Part shown: positions 19,143-28,466 of the stretch, piece by piece
Position numbering within the stretch: the stretch's first letter is position 1
Layout: every line of letters starts with the position of its first letter
NCBI GenBank assembly: GCA_945901845.1
Contig: CAMDLR010000007.1
Span: 1-64,000, forward strand
Length of the DNA: 64,000 nucleotides
Source: Sediminibacterium ginsengisoli
GTDB taxonomy: Bacteria; Bacteroidota; Bacteroidia; Chitinophagales; Chitinophagaceae
Direction: 5' to 3'
Notes under the pieces: model-generated
Databases searched by the model: none
Told to the model about the DNA's origin: nothing
Seen by the model: only the letters and a program-made list of their open reading frames with translations
Translations under genes and position numbers: made by a program

Positions 19143-19936
19143 TTTTTTGTATTGTTTAAATAATTTGAAGATGCTGTTTTGTATTTATTTACATCGGCCA
19201 CATACTTACTTGTATTGTAGCGTTCTAAAAAATCATCTGCTTCTATAAGAACTTTTCCGTAACGTTCTTGTTGCTTTTCTTCGTAACTCATTTCGGCATA
19301 TTTATAATAAGATACCACTACTTGGTATTTATACAAGTCTGCCTTTTTTGAGTCCGGAAAATTATCTGATACATTACCAAAAGCCACCGCTGCTGCTTTA
19401 TAATAACCTAGGTTTAAATAAAGCTGTGCTGCCTTAAATTCTTTTTCTTCTAACTTCTCTCTACACTGATCTATAATTTCTGTTGCATCGAGCACTCTCT
19501 TAGAACCTGGATGTCCATTAATAAACACCTGCATTAACTGCATGGTTTTATTGGTATTGGTTTGATCTAAATCTACTTTTGGTGATTCTTTAAAGAACGA
19601 GTACGCACGCATGTATTCAATTTCTTCCAACTTGTTAGAACTCGGAAAGTTTTCCAAGAAGTTCTTGAACAAGTTTTCGGCGTTCGAGTAATCTTTTTGG
19701 TAGTAATAAGAATACGCGAATTTGTAATACATGTCTTCGTAACGAGGGGTACCTTTCATCACCTGAAAAATATCTTCGTATAATACTTGCGCTTTACTGT
19801 AATCTTTTTTGGCATAAAACTGCTCCGCCATCTTATACTTATACTCGACGTCTTTGCTCTTTAAGATTTTAGAAAACTTTGAGGAGCAGGAAACCAGTAT
19901 AAAAGCCGCCAAAAAAACAATTACAATTCTATTCAT
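19139..19936 (-). CDS. bamD: Outer membrane protein assembly factor BamD
   Basis: About 265 residues. Lipoprotein of the BAM complex that inserts beta-barrel proteins into the outer membrane. The signal peptide ends in lipobox LVSC (Cys 17 from this start). TPR-like repeats follow: YKMAEQFYAKKDYSKAQVLYEDIF, YKFAYSYYYQKDYSNAENLFK and LNLGYYKAAAVAF. ATG at 19936 (MNRIVIVF) is preferred to the TTG four codons upstream because it gives a compact lipoprotein signal. Coupled to rpoZ by a 4-bp overlap. Confidence 0.93.
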   Translation of the reverse strand: MNRIVIVFLAAFILVSCSSKFSKILKSKDVEYKYKMAEQFYAKKDYSKAQVLYEDIFQVMKGTPRYEDMYYKFAYSYYYQKDYSNAENLFKNFLENFPSSNKLEEIEYMRAYSFFKESPKVDLDQTNTNKTMQLMQVFINGHPGSKRVLDATEIIDQCREKLEEKEFKAAQLYLNLGYYKAAAVAFGNVSDNFPDSKKADLYKYQVVVSYYKYAEMSYEEKQQERYGKVLIEADDFLERYNTSKYVADVNKYKTASSNYLNNTKK

Positions 19937-20018
19937 ACAAGTTGGCAAAATTAGTTAATTGTTAGCAAATTAGAAATTTGATTTCTGATATTGACTATCA
20001 ACTAGTTAAGAAAAACAT

Positions 20019-20054
20019 AAAAAGCTGCCTAACCGGGGGGTTAGACAGCTTTTT
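20019..20054. terminator. Strong terminator after rpsA (symmetric)
   Basis: AAAAAGCTG pairs with CAGCTTTTT (9 bp). After one mismatch, CTAACC pairs with GGTTAG around a four-base GGGG (CCCC on the other strand) loop. Both strands have T runs after the stem, so it can work in either direction. It lies 28 bp past the rpsA stop and about 80 bp before bamD, so its main job is to end rpsA. Confidence 0.85.
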
Positions 20055-20081
20055 GACCTATTCCTAATGAAAGGGGACTAA

Positions 20082-21977
20082 TTAGTTCCCACCTTCACCT
20101 TCCTGCAATTTAGCCTTGATGTCAGCAAGTGCGCTCAAATCACCTAAGGTAGACTTCTCTACTTTAGACTGAACCGCTTTTACTGCCTTCTTGGTGTTGT
20201 CAGATTCCGCTTTGGCTTCTTTCTTAGCTACTTCTTTTTCTTCAGCTATTACTTGTTCCCATAAGCGTGCATGTGATAATACAATACGCTTTTCGTTGCG
20301 ATCAAATTCGATCACCATAAATTGCGCAGTATCATCTGCTTTTACTTGTGTACCATCTTCTTTGTTCATGTGACGGTTAGGCACGAATCCTTCTAAGCCA
20401 TATTGTAATTGTACAAGCGCGCCTTTGTCATCCTTGCGGGTAACAGTACCTTCATGTACAGATCCAATTGCAAAAGTTTCTTCTAATGCATTCCAAGGAT
20501 CTTCTTCCAATTGCTTATGACCTAATTGTAATTTTCTGTTTTCTTTATCAATGCTCAAGATAATGATATCGATCGCTTCTCCTACTTTAGTGTAGTCAGA
20601 AGGGTGATTAAAACGCTTCAACCAGCTTAAATCGCTGATGTGAATCATACCACCAATACCTGGTTCCATTTCAACAAATACGCCATACGGTGTAATGTTT
20701 TTAACAAGACCTTTGTGCTTGCTATTTTCAGGGAATTTAGTTTCGATGCTGCTCCAAGGATCTTGGCTCATTTGCTTAATACTTAAGCTCATTTTGCGTG
20801 CGTCCTTATCAAGTGTTACCACTTTAGCTTCGTACTCATCTTGTAACTTAAAGAATTCTTTTGCGTTGATTGGCGTGTTAGCCCATGTAATTTCAGATAC
20901 GTGTACTAGACCTTCAACACCTGGTTGAATTTCTAAGAACGCACCGTAATCTTCAATGTTTACGACTTTACCTTTCACAACAGAACCTTCTGAAAGTCCT
21001 TCTGGTAATACATCCCAAGGGTGTGGCGTTAATTGCTTAAGACCTAAACTGATACGTTTTTTGTCATCATCAAAGTCTAATACAACAACTTGTAATTTTT
21101 GATCCATCTTCACCACTTCGCTAGGGTGAGAGATACGACCCCAAGAAATATCGGTGATGTATAATAAACCATCAAGTCCACCTAAGTCCATAAATGCACC
21201 AAAGTCAGTGATGTTTTTAACAACACCTTCTAATACTTGACCTTTCTCTAATTTGCTCATGATCTCTGCACGTTGTGCTTCGATATCGCTTTCGATGAGG
21301 GCTTTGTGTGATACAACTGCGTTCTTAATAGTTTCGTTGATTTTTACAACTTTAAATTCCATTGTTTTACCAACAAACTGATCGTAATCAGTAACTGGCT
21401 TCACATCAATTTGAGAACCTGGTAAGAAAGTTTCCATACCAAATACATCAACGATCAAGCCACCTTTAGTTTTGCTGGTAACAGTTCCTGTAACCACTTC
21501 ACCTGTTTTGTGCACTTCCATAATTCTTTCCCAAGCACGGAAGATGCGCGCAGATTTGCGGCTAAGGTGTAAGTTTCCTTGACGGTCTTCTTTTTCAACA
21601 ACCATCACTTCTACTTCATCACCAATTTTTAATCCTTGAAGATCACGGAATTCGTTAGAAGAAATAAGGCCATCACTTTTAAAACCAATGTTGATTACAA
21701 CATCTGTTTTAGTTAAAGCAACAACGATACCATTAATGATTTCGCCATCTTGGATTTGTACGAAAGTGCCATCATACACTTTATCATACTTTACTCTTTC
21801 TGCTTCGGCATAATGACTCACGTTACGTTTGTCAATGCTCCAGTCAAAATCATCGTGCGCAGTTTCTACTACTGGCGCTGCTTCAGGGGCATTTGTTGTC
21901 GCAGTTACAGTATCTGTTGCCTCGGCACCAGTGCTGTCCTGAGCATCTGCGTTTAATTGTTTACGGAAAATTTGCAT
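20082..21977 (-). CDS. rpsA: 30S ribosomal protein S1
   Basis: 631 residues with six S1 (OB-fold) RNA-binding repeats between about residues 65 and 575 (for example DGTFVQIQDGEIINGIVVAL, VLEGVVKNITDFGAFMDLGG, HKGLVKNITPYGVFVEMEPG). It has an acidic N-terminus and a lysine-rich C-terminal tail. S1 helps mRNA binding to the small subunit. This matters in Bacteroidota, where Shine-Dalgarno pairing is little used. It is transcribed alone, with a TACTTTTG -7-like element about 36 bp upstream and a strong terminator downstream. Confidence 0.96.
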   Translation of the reverse strand: MQIFRKQLNADAQDSTGAEATDTVTATTNAPEAAPVVETAHDDFDWSIDKRNVSHYAEAERVKYDKVYDGTFVQIQDGEIINGIVVALTKTDVVINIGFKSDGLISSNEFRDLQGLKIGDEVEVMVVEKEDRQGNLHLSRKSARIFRAWERIMEVHKTGEVVTGTVTSKTKGGLIVDVFGMETFLPGSQIDVKPVTDYDQFVGKTMEFKVVKINETIKNAVVSHKALIESDIEAQRAEIMSKLEKGQVLEGVVKNITDFGAFMDLGGLDGLLYITDISWGRISHPSEVVKMDQKLQVVVLDFDDDKKRISLGLKQLTPHPWDVLPEGLSEGSVVKGKVVNIEDYGAFLEIQPGVEGLVHVSEITWANTPINAKEFFKLQDEYEAKVVTLDKDARKMSLSIKQMSQDPWSSIETKFPENSKHKGLVKNITPYGVFVEMEPGIGGMIHISDLSWLKRFNHPSDYTKVGEAIDIIILSIDKENRKLQLGHKQLEEDPWNALEETFAIGSVHEGTVTRKDDKGALVQLQYGLEGFVPNRHMNKEDGTQVKADDTAQFMVIEFDRNEKRIVLSHARLWEQVIAEEKEVAKKEAKAESDNTKKAVKAVQSKVEKSTLGDLSALADIKAKLQEGEGGN

Positions 21978-22012
21978 AAAATAACCCCGATGGTTTAATG
22001 AATTCGGGGGTG

Positions 22013-22020
22013 CAAAAGTA
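22013..22020 (-). promoter_or_regulatory. -7 promoter element of rpsA
   Basis: TACTTTTG on the minus strand fits the Bacteroidota TAnnTTTG -7 consensus and lies 36 bp before the rpsA ATG. I did not find a good TTTG -33 box at the usual 19-20 bp spacing, so the call is tentative. Confidence 0.5.
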
Positions 22021-22068
22021 TGAAAAAAGGACTAAAAAAAACATCAAATCCCCAATAAATAATGGGTT

Positions 22069-23304
22069 TTAGCTATTTTTTCCGGCGTCGGCAATAGACT
22101 TGGCGGCAATCCAGCCAGATGTCCAAGCATTTTGAAAATTAAAGCCTCCAGTAATACCGTCAATATCCATGATTTCACCCGCAAAATAAAGCCCTTTATG
22201 GAGCTTACTTTGCATCGTATTGGCGTCTATTTCGGCTAGTTTTACCCCACCGCAAGTGACAAACTCTTCTTTAAAAGTGGTTTTACCCGCTACCTTACAT
22301 TCAAAGCTAGTTAATGCTATAATGAGTTTATTTTGGCCACCCGATGTAAGCGTTGCCCAACTAGCCCCGGCATCAATCCCAGAAACGGCTAGCAAATGCA
22401 ACCAGAGCCTACTAGGGAGTTCAAATGGATTGCGTCCACCCATTTTGGCATTGCCTTGCTCGGCTCTAATTAAAGGCCAAGCTGTGCGCAAATCCTGCTC
22501 AGCATATGTGGGGATCCAGTTAACACGAATGCTGAACTGATAACCCAAATTTGCAAGTTCTCTAGCACCCCAAGCCGAACATTTTAAAATGGCAGGTCCA
22601 CTCATACCCCAATGCGTAATTAATAAAGGGCCAGTTGCAGAAATTTTAGTGCCGCTAATTTTTACATGCGCTTCAGGTACACTTACACCCATGAGTTCCG
22701 TAATTGGATTACCTGGCATGTTAAATGTAAACAGTGATGGAACAGGGGTTTCGATGGTATGGCCTGTATTTGTAACAATATCAAATTGAGCTGCTTTTGG
22801 AAATCCGCCAGTTGCCAAACAAACATAATTAGCGTCTATATTTTCTTTATCAGTAACGATGACAAATCCCCCAACATCTTTACTGGTAATTTTTTCTACT
22901 CCAGTTTGTAACTGAACTTGAACTTTGTATTTATCTGCTTCTTTTAACAAACAATCAATAATGGTTTGCGAATTATTAGTGGTCGGAAACATTCTACCAT
23001 CCGCTTCTGTATGAAGCGCTACGCCACGCGCTGCAAACCATTCGATGGTGTCGTTTGTATTAAACCAATGAAATGTTTTCTTTAAAAAATTTTGTCCGCG
23101 CGGATATTTTTGTACGAGTTCCGGTAATTTAAAACAGGCGTGCGTTGTATTGCATCTGCCGCCACCGCTAACCTTTACTTTAGCAAGTAATTTATTGGAC
23201 TTTTCTACAAGTAGAACTTGCAAGCCCGGATTCAAACGAGCTGCATTTACTGCACAAAAAAAACCTGCAGCACCACCACCTATTACGACTAATTTTTCAT
23301 GCAT
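22069..23304 (-). CDS. FAD-dependent oxidoreductase, HI0933/BaiN (YhiN) family
   Basis: 411 residues. The dinucleotide-binding site VVIGGGAAGFFCAVNAA is at the N-terminus, followed by the family signature KVKVSGGGRCNTTH (about 42-55). The C-terminus has the second flavin motif GLYFAGEIMDIDGITGGFNFQNAW. Family members are putative aminoacetone oxidases or flavin reductases; the substrate here is unknown. It follows map on the same strand with a 17-bp gap, so the two are probably co-transcribed. Confidence 0.88.
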   Translation of the reverse strand: MHEKLVVIGGGAAGFFCAVNAARLNPGLQVLLVEKSNKLLAKVKVSGGGRCNTTHACFKLPELVQKYPRGQNFLKKTFHWFNTNDTIEWFAARGVALHTEADGRMFPTTNNSQTIIDCLLKEADKYKVQVQLQTGVEKITSKDVGGFVIVTDKENIDANYVCLATGGFPKAAQFDIVTNTGHTIETPVPSLFTFNMPGNPITELMGVSVPEAHVKISGTKISATGPLLITHWGMSGPAILKCSAWGARELANLGYQFSIRVNWIPTYAEQDLRTAWPLIRAEQGNAKMGGRNPFELPSRLWLHLLAVSGIDAGASWATLTSGGQNKLIIALTSFECKVAGKTTFKEEFVTCGGVKLAEIDANTMQSKLHKGLYFAGEIMDIDGITGGFNFQNAWTSGWIAAKSIADAGKNS

Positions 23305-23321
23305 GGTCGTTGTATAAAAAA

Positions 23322-24122
23322 TTAATAATAGCTGCTATTTAAATTTGTGTTTAATTTTTCGGCGGCTTCAATGATACTAAAATCAGATAATATTAGTGCT
23401 TCGTTTCTTTTCACACAAATGTCATGTTCAAAATGTACAGATACTTTTCCGTCCTGCGTTTTTACAGTCCAACCATCATCTTCGGTGTATACTTTATGCG
23501 TACCTAAATTAATCATGGGCTCAATAGCGAGTACCAAATTTTCTTTGAGTTTGGGGCCGTTGCCACGTTTACCATAGTTAGGCACTTGTGGATCTTCATG
23601 TAAATTTCTGCCAAGCCCATGCCCTACTAGCTCACGCACTACACCATATCCGTGTTTGAATTCTGTATGTTCTTGAATCGCATATGAGATATCACCAATA
23701 CGGTTGTTAACCGTTGCTTTTTCGATGCCTTTGTATAAAGATTCTTTGGTCACTTTTACGAGGTCTAAAATTTCTGGGGCTACTTCTCCAATAATAAAAC
23801 TATAGGCATGATCACCATGCCATCCATTTAAAATAACACCCAAATCTATAGAAACAATATCTCCATTTTTGATGGGTGTTTCGTTAGGAAAACCATGAAC
23901 CACCTCGTCATTAACAGAAGCGCAAATATTAAATGGATACCCTCTATAATTAAAAAATGAAGGTACAGCTCCATGGTCTTTTACCACTGTTTCACACAAC
24001 TTATCAATTTGCAAAGTAGTCACACCTGGCTTAATAAATCCAGCCACTTCCGTAAGTGCTTTACTCACTAGCAAAGCCGCATCTTTCATGAGTGCTACTT
24101 CTGCTTCGGTTTTATACATCAT
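23322..24122 (-). CDS. map: Type I methionine aminopeptidase
   Basis: About 266 residues. It removes the N-terminal Met from new proteins. Metal ligands are recognisable: Asp in SIDLGV, Asp in GWHGDHAYSF, His in GHGLGRNLHE, Glu in LAIEPM and Glu in HFEHDICV; the substrate-binding His is in VVHGFPNE. The start MMYKTEAEVALM (24122) is chosen because family members begin this way. An ATG at 24143 adds seven residues, and a TTG further up (24173) lies inside the secY terminator. It is downstream of secY, as in many bacteria, but separated by that terminator. Confidence 0.93.
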   Translation of the reverse strand: MMYKTEAEVALMKDAALLVSKALTEVAGFIKPGVTTLQIDKLCETVVKDHGAVPSFFNYRGYPFNICASVNDEVVHGFPNETPIKNGDIVSIDLGVILNGWHGDHAYSFIIGEVAPEILDLVKVTKESLYKGIEKATVNNRIGDISYAIQEHTEFKHGYGVVRELVGHGLGRNLHEDPQVPNYGKRGNGPKLKENLVLAIEPMINLGTHKVYTEDDGWTVKTQDGKVSVHFEHDICVKRNEALILSDFSIIEAAEKLNTNLNSSYY

Positions 24123-24154
24123 ACCAATATTTCTTCGGGTCATTGTTAAAAAAG

Positions 24155-24188
24155 AAAACCTGTCAGGCCACAAGCACTGACAGGTTTT
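24155..24188 (-). terminator. Terminator between secY and map
   Basis: A perfect 12-bp stem (AAAACCTGTCAG with CTGACAGGTTTT) with a 10-nt loop is followed on the minus strand by TTTTCTTTTTT. It lies 23 bp after the secY stop and ends just ahead of the map start, so map should depend on read-through or its own promoter. Confidence 0.85.
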
Positions 24189-24210
24189 ATTATCGTTTTG
24201 TCAAATAATA

Positions 24211-25557
24211 TTACATGCCACTTGCAGTATCAACTTGTCTGCCTTGTACACGTCCACCTTCCATTAATCCATCGTACTGACGCATTAATAAATAGGTTTC
24301 AATTTGTTGAAGTGTATCAAGTACAACGCCTACCATAATTAATAATGAAGTACCGCCAAAAAATGAACTAAATCCTTGCGTAACACCTAAGCGTTGTGCA
24401 AAGCCTGGCATAATACCTACAAGTGCTAAAAAGATAGCGCCTGGTAAAGTAATTTTATCCATGATAGCTCCAATATAATCGGCAGTAGGTTGTCCTGGCT
24501 TAACACCTGGTACAAATCCATTATTGCGTTTTAAATCTTCAGAAATTTGCTTTGGATTAAAGATAAGTGCTGTGTAAAGGAAAGTGAATCCAATGACCAT
24601 GATAGAATAGATAGCCATATAAGCCCAGCTACTATGGTCATTAAATACTTTTACAATCCCTTGCGCCGAATCTAAATTGGTAAAAGAAGCAAGCGTTGGT
24701 AAGAACATAATTGCTTGCGCAAAAATGATTGGCATAACACCAGCACTGTTTACTTTAACAGGCAAAAATTGGCGCGCACCACCAAATTGACGACTACCAA
24801 CAATTTGTTTTGCATAGTTCACTGCAATTTTACGAACCCCTTGTACAAGTATAATAAGGCCCATAATAATGATCACTAAAATAGCAACCTCAATTAAAAA
24901 TATTAAAAGTCCACCGCCGCCTTTTTGGCCCTTTGCGCTAAACTCCTGAATAATAGATTGTGGTAAACGAGCTAAGATACCCACCATGATAATGATAGAA
25001 GTACCATTGCCTAATCCTTTATCCTGGATTTTTTCACCTAACCACATAACAAACAAAGTACCTGCTGTTAATGTGATAACGGTAGAAAACCAGAAATAAG
25101 GCGCATACGCAGCAATAATAGCTGGCGCATAACCTGGACTGTTTAAATAAGCAACGTAAGCACCTGCTTGGAACGCTGTAACAATAACTGTTAGGTAGCG
25201 CGTCCATTGGTTAATTTTTTTACGTCCACTATCTCCTTCTTTTTGAATTTTTTGCAATTGAGGAACCAAGATGGTCATTAACTGCATAAAAATCGAAGCG
25301 GAAATGTATGGCATGATACCCAGTGCTAAAATAGATGCTTGAGAAAATGCACCACCTGCAAACATATCAAATATGCCAAGTAGGCCATTGCCTTGAGCAG
25401 CAGCAGAAGCTGCTTCTATTTTATTTGGATCGATACCAGGAAGGGTAATCTGCGTACCTAAACGATACGTTAGTACTAGGGCAAGCGTAACAACAATTTT
25501 GTTACGAAGCTCATCGATTGCCCAGATATGTTTTAATGTTTGAATTAGTTTTTTCAC
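24211..25557 (-). CDS. secY: Preprotein translocase subunit SecY
   Basis: 448 residues with ten expected membrane segments. It forms the Sec channel in the inner membrane. Family motifs include YRLGTQITLPGID in the first helix, the plug-region GIFDMFAGGAFSQASILALGIMPYISASI, and the cytoplasmic segment GTSIIIMVGI. It is the last gene of the spc cluster, 62 bp after rplO, and ends at a strong terminator. Confidence 0.97.
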   Translation of the reverse strand: MKKLIQTLKHIWAIDELRNKIVVTLALVLTYRLGTQITLPGIDPNKIEAASAAAQGNGLLGIFDMFAGGAFSQASILALGIMPYISASIFMQLMTILVPQLQKIQKEGDSGRKKINQWTRYLTVIVTAFQAGAYVAYLNSPGYAPAIIAAYAPYFWFSTVITLTAGTLFVMWLGEKIQDKGLGNGTSIIIMVGILARLPQSIIQEFSAKGQKGGGGLLIFLIEVAILVIIIMGLIILVQGVRKIAVNYAKQIVGSRQFGGARQFLPVKVNSAGVMPIIFAQAIMFLPTLASFTNLDSAQGIVKVFNDHSSWAYMAIYSIMVIGFTFLYTALIFNPKQISEDLKRNNGFVPGVKPGQPTADYIGAIMDKITLPGAIFLALVGIMPGFAQRLGVTQGFSSFFGGTSLLIMVGVVLDTLQQIETYLLMRQYDGLMEGGRVQGRQVDTASGM

Positions 25558-25619
25558 TTAAATCAATTGTAGCGTTAATAGTATTCACCATGGCTAAGCC
25601 ATTGGCAATTTACGGGAAA

Positions 25620-26069
25620 TTACTTTACAATTTCAAGGGTTCCACCTGAAGCTTCAACAGCAGCTTTTGCCTTGTCACTTGCAGCGTTTACCTTAAATGT
25701 AAGTTTAGCCTTTAATTCGCCATTTGCTAATATTTTTACACGATCAGTTCGGCTAATTAAACCGTTGATGTATAAATTTTCTAAGCTAAATTCAGTGAAA
25801 CCATATTTTTCAACCAATTGATCAATTTGACCTAGGTTAAACACTTTAAATTCGATACGATTGTTATTCTTAAATCCACGTTTAGGTACACGACGTTGAA
25901 TAGGCATTTGACCACCTTCGTGACCCATTTTGCTTTTGTAACCTGCGCGGCTTTGACCACCTTTGTTACCTTTTGTAGAAGTACCACCTTTACCAGATGC
26001 TTCACCACGACCAATACGGATAGCTTTGTGCGTAGATCCTTCTGCTGGCTTTAAATTGTGTAGTTTCAT
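25620..26069 (-). CDS. rplO: 50S ribosomal protein L15
   Basis: 149 residues. The glycine- and lysine-rich N-terminus (IGRGEASGKGGTSTKGNKGG, with GHEGGQMPIQRRVPKRGF) is diagnostic. It lies between rpmD and secY, the usual spc order. A 140-bp AT-rich gap holding a stem-loop separates it from rpmD, longer than most gaps in this cluster. Confidence 0.97.
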   Translation of the reverse strand: MKLHNLKPAEGSTHKAIRIGRGEASGKGGTSTKGNKGGQSRAGYKSKMGHEGGQMPIQRRVPKRGFKNNNRIEFKVFNLGQIDQLVEKYGFTEFSLENLYINGLISRTDRVKILANGELKAKLTFKVNAASDKAKAAVEASGGTLEIVK

Positions 26070-26148
26070 TTGTGTTTGATTTTGAACTTACGGGGTATCA
26101 CCCCTCGCAATTGTTAAATAATGAAAATTATGCATATCAAATTAAATA

Positions 26149-26180
26149 AAAATGAATCAATTGAAAAATTGACTCATTTT
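26149..26180 (-). other. AT-rich stem-loop between rpmD and rplO
   Basis: On the minus strand AAAATGA-G-TCAATT pairs with AATTGA-T-TCATTTT (13 Watson-Crick pairs plus one G-T) around a TTTC loop and is followed by TTTATTT. It resembles a weak terminator or RNA-processing hairpin inside the spc cluster. No functional evidence beyond the fold. Confidence 0.5.
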
Positions 26181-26209
26181 ATTAATTATATAAACATGCT
26201 TTTATAGTA

Positions 26210-26392
26210 TTAAGCGACCTCTTCTACTTTTATTAAATGGCTTACTTTATTGACCATTCCTAAAATTTGAGGAGTTGCTTCTACTTCTTTACATGCATTT
26301 ATTTTTCTAAGACCCAATGCAATTAAAGTTTGTTTTTGGCGCTCAGATCTGTCAATACCACTTTTGATCTGAGTTATTTTAATTTTTTTCAT
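26210..26392 (-). CDS. rpmD: 50S ribosomal protein L30
   Basis: 60 residues. KIKITQIKSGIDRSERQKQTLIALGLRKIN matches the L30 N-terminus, and it ends with the MVNKVSHLIKVEE strand. Normal length. It sits directly after rpsE (11-bp gap), in the standard spc order. Confidence 0.95.
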   Translation of the reverse strand: MKKIKITQIKSGIDRSERQKQTLIALGLRKINACKEVEATPQILGMVNKVSHLIKVEEVA

Positions 26393-26403
26393 AACCAGAG
26401 GTT

Positions 26404-26925
26404 TTATCCGTTAAAAACTTTGCTTAGTTTAACACTACGTGTTTTAGCTACTTGTATAGGCTCTCTTAAAAGACTTAATGCTTTTAGCGTTGCTTTTACC
26501 ACGTTGTGTGGGTTAGCTGAACCTAAACTCTTTGCTAATACGTCAGTTACACCTGCACTTTCAAGTACTGCACGCATGCTACCTCCTGCGATTACGCCCG
26601 CACCGTGTGCAGCTGGCTTAATCAACACTTTAGCAGCACCTAGCTTAGCCCATTGTTCGTGCGGAATAGTTCCGTGCATGATAGGGACTTTCAAAAGGTT
26701 TTTCTTTGCGTCATCAATACCTTTTGCAATTGCTTCTTGTACTTCTTTTGCCTTACCCAAACCTTGTCCTACTACACCATTTTCATTACCTACTACGACA
26801 AGCGCTGAGAAGCTGAATGTACGTCCACCTTTAGTGGTTTTAACCACGCGATTAATAGCAACTACTTTTTCTTTGAGTTCCACATCGCCAGCGGCTTTTA
26901 CCTTATTTACGTTTACTTTAGACAT
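26404..26925 (-). CDS. rpsE: 30S ribosomal protein S5
   Basis: 173 residues. The N-terminal dsRNA-binding fold ([32 protein letters not shown]) and the C-terminal [15 protein letters not shown]-like segment ([20 protein letters not shown]) identify S5, a decoding-fidelity protein of the small subunit. Located between rplR and rpmD. Confidence 0.97.
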   Translation of the reverse strand: MSKVNVNKVKAAGDVELKEKVVAINRVVKTTKGGRTFSFSALVVVGNENGVVGQGLGKAKEVQEAIAKGIDDAKKNLLKVPIMHGTIPHEQWAKLGAAKVLIKPAAHGAGVIAGGSMRAVLESAGVTDVLAKSLGSANPHNVVKATLKALSLLREPIQVAKTRSVKLSKVFNG

Positions 26926-26955
26926 TTATCTAACGATTAATTGTTGTTAGCAAAA

Positions 26956-27306
26956 TTAGAATTGAAGACCGGCTTCTCTCGCACCATCAGCCACAGACTT
27001 AACACGGCCATGATACAAATTACCACCTCTATCAAAAACCACAGCAGCTAAGCCTAGTTCGATAGCTTTACGAGCAACTGCTGCACCCACCAACTTAGAT
27101 TTTTCAATCTTAGTGATTTTTTGAGCAGCAATATCTTTATCTCTTGAAGATGCAGACGCAAGTGTTACACTGTTGTCGTCATCTATCAATTGAGCATAGA
27201 TGTCGGCATTGCTTCTGAATACAGACAAGCGAGGCTTTACAGCAGTACCTTGCACCTTTTTGCGGATGCGGTATCTGATTTTTTGCCTTTGAATTAATTT
27301 ACCCAT
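26956..27306 (-). CDS. rplR: 50S ribosomal protein L18
   Basis: 116 residues. A basic N-terminus ([14 protein letters not shown]) precedes [18 protein letters not shown] and ends [26 protein letters not shown], the L18 hallmark. It binds 5S rRNA together with L5. Placed between rplF and rpsE. Confidence 0.97.
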   Translation of the reverse strand: MGKLIQRQKIRYRIRKKVQGTAVKPRLSVFRSNADIYAQLIDDDNSVTLASASSRDKDIAAQKITKIEKSKLVGAAVARKAIELGLAAVVFDRGGNLYHGRVKSVADGAREAGLQF

Positions 27307-27375
27307 TGTATTTCTGTTTGAAACCTCCGATTCGGCCGGAGATTGTTGATTATTTTATTTATTATCGATCTTAGC

Positions 27376-27930
27376 TTATTTACCAGCAGCTTTACCAGCT
27401 TTTCTTCTAAGAATTTCACCAGCGTATTTAACACCTTTACCTTTGTACGGCTCTGGTTTACGTAGGCTTCTTAATTTTGCAGCAACCTGACCAATTAATT
27501 GCTTGTCGATACCTTCTAAGAAAATTTTAGGGTTTTGACCTTTTTCTGTCGTAGTTGCAACTTTTAATTCGCTAGGAACTTCAAAAATAATATTGTGAGA
27601 ATAACCAAGTGCTAAATCTAAAACGTTACCAGTATTGGCAGCTTTAAAACCCACACCCACTAATTCTAGTTCTTTTTTATAACCTTCAGTAACTCCTTTT
27701 ACAAGGTTACTAATGAGTGAACGGTATAAACCGTGCATAGCTCTGTGACGAATTTGTTCTGTGGGACGAGAAACAACTACTTCTGTTTCACCAACAGTTA
27801 CAACGATATCTCTATCTATATTTTCTTTTAATTCGCCTTTAGGACCTTTTACAGTCACTACGTTTTCTTTGCTTACCGTTACTGTAACTCCTGAAGGAAT
27901 TACAACCGGGGCTTTACCAATTCGAGACAT
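27376..27930 (-). CDS. rplF: 50S ribosomal protein L6
   Basis: 184 residues. Begins SRIGKAPVVIPSGVTV and has the second-domain signature with PEPYKGKGVKYAGEILRRKAGK near the C-terminus, both diagnostic of L6. It lies near the GTPase-associated region of the 50S subunit. Between rpsH and rplR. Confidence 0.97.
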   Translation of the reverse strand: MSRIGKAPVVIPSGVTVTVSKENVVTVKGPKGELKENIDRDIVVTVGETEVVVSRPTEQIRHRAMHGLYRSLISNLVKGVTEGYKKELELVGVGFKAANTGNVLDLALGYSHNIIFEVPSELKVATTTEKGQNPKIFLEGIDKQLIGQVAAKLRSLRKPEPYKGKGVKYAGEILRRKAGKAAGK

Positions 27931-28017
27931 AGTCGATGTTTTTTAATTTGTTAATTGAATCCGGGCACCGTGTTCTGCTCCGACTAAAAAGCATAATTGT
28001 CAGTGTCGGTATTTATT

Positions 28018-28416
28018 TTAGTAGATATAGCAAAGTACTTCGCCACCTACGTTTGCAGCCTTAGCTTGCTTGTCTGTTAATACTCCTTTTGAAGTACTTA
28101 AGATAGCAATACCTAAACCGTTGATTACTCGTTTGATTTCGGCAGGCTTAGCGTACTGGCGTAAACCTGGACGGCTAATTCTTTCGAGTGTACGGATAGC
28201 TGGTTGCTTGGTATTCTCATCGTATTTTAATGCGATTTTGATGACACCTTGCTTGTTATCTTCTTCAAACTTATACTTAAGTACATAACCTTGATTGTAT
28301 AAAATCTCAGTCATACGCTTTTTTAAATTAGAGGCAGGAATTTCTACCATTCTGTGACCGGCCATTTGCGCGTTACGAATTCTCGTTAAGAAATCTGCTA
28401 TTGGATCAGTTACCAT
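28018..28416 (-). CDS. rpsH: 30S ribosomal protein S8
   Basis: 132 residues. [19 protein letters not shown] at the N-terminus and the C-terminal [19 protein letters not shown] are S8 signatures. S8 binds 16S rRNA early and in some bacteria represses the spc operon; no S8-binding copy was recognised in the mRNA here. Confidence 0.97.
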   Translation of the reverse strand: MVTDPIADFLTRIRNAQMAGHRMVEIPASNLKKRMTEILYNQGYVLKYKFEEDNKQGVIKIALKYDENTKQPAIRTLERISRPGLRQYAKPAEIKRVINGLGIAILSTSKGVLTDKQAKAANVGGEVLCYIY

Positions 28417-28466
28417 TTTTATTAAAATTAAATCAGTTCAAAATTTGTTTACTAAAAGGGGCAGTA

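Noticed and set aside
26330-26950. Open frame of 206 codons on the plus strand opposite rpsE and rpmD
   Set aside because: Antisense shadow of two certain ribosomal genes; composition is unlike a real protein and it has no family features.
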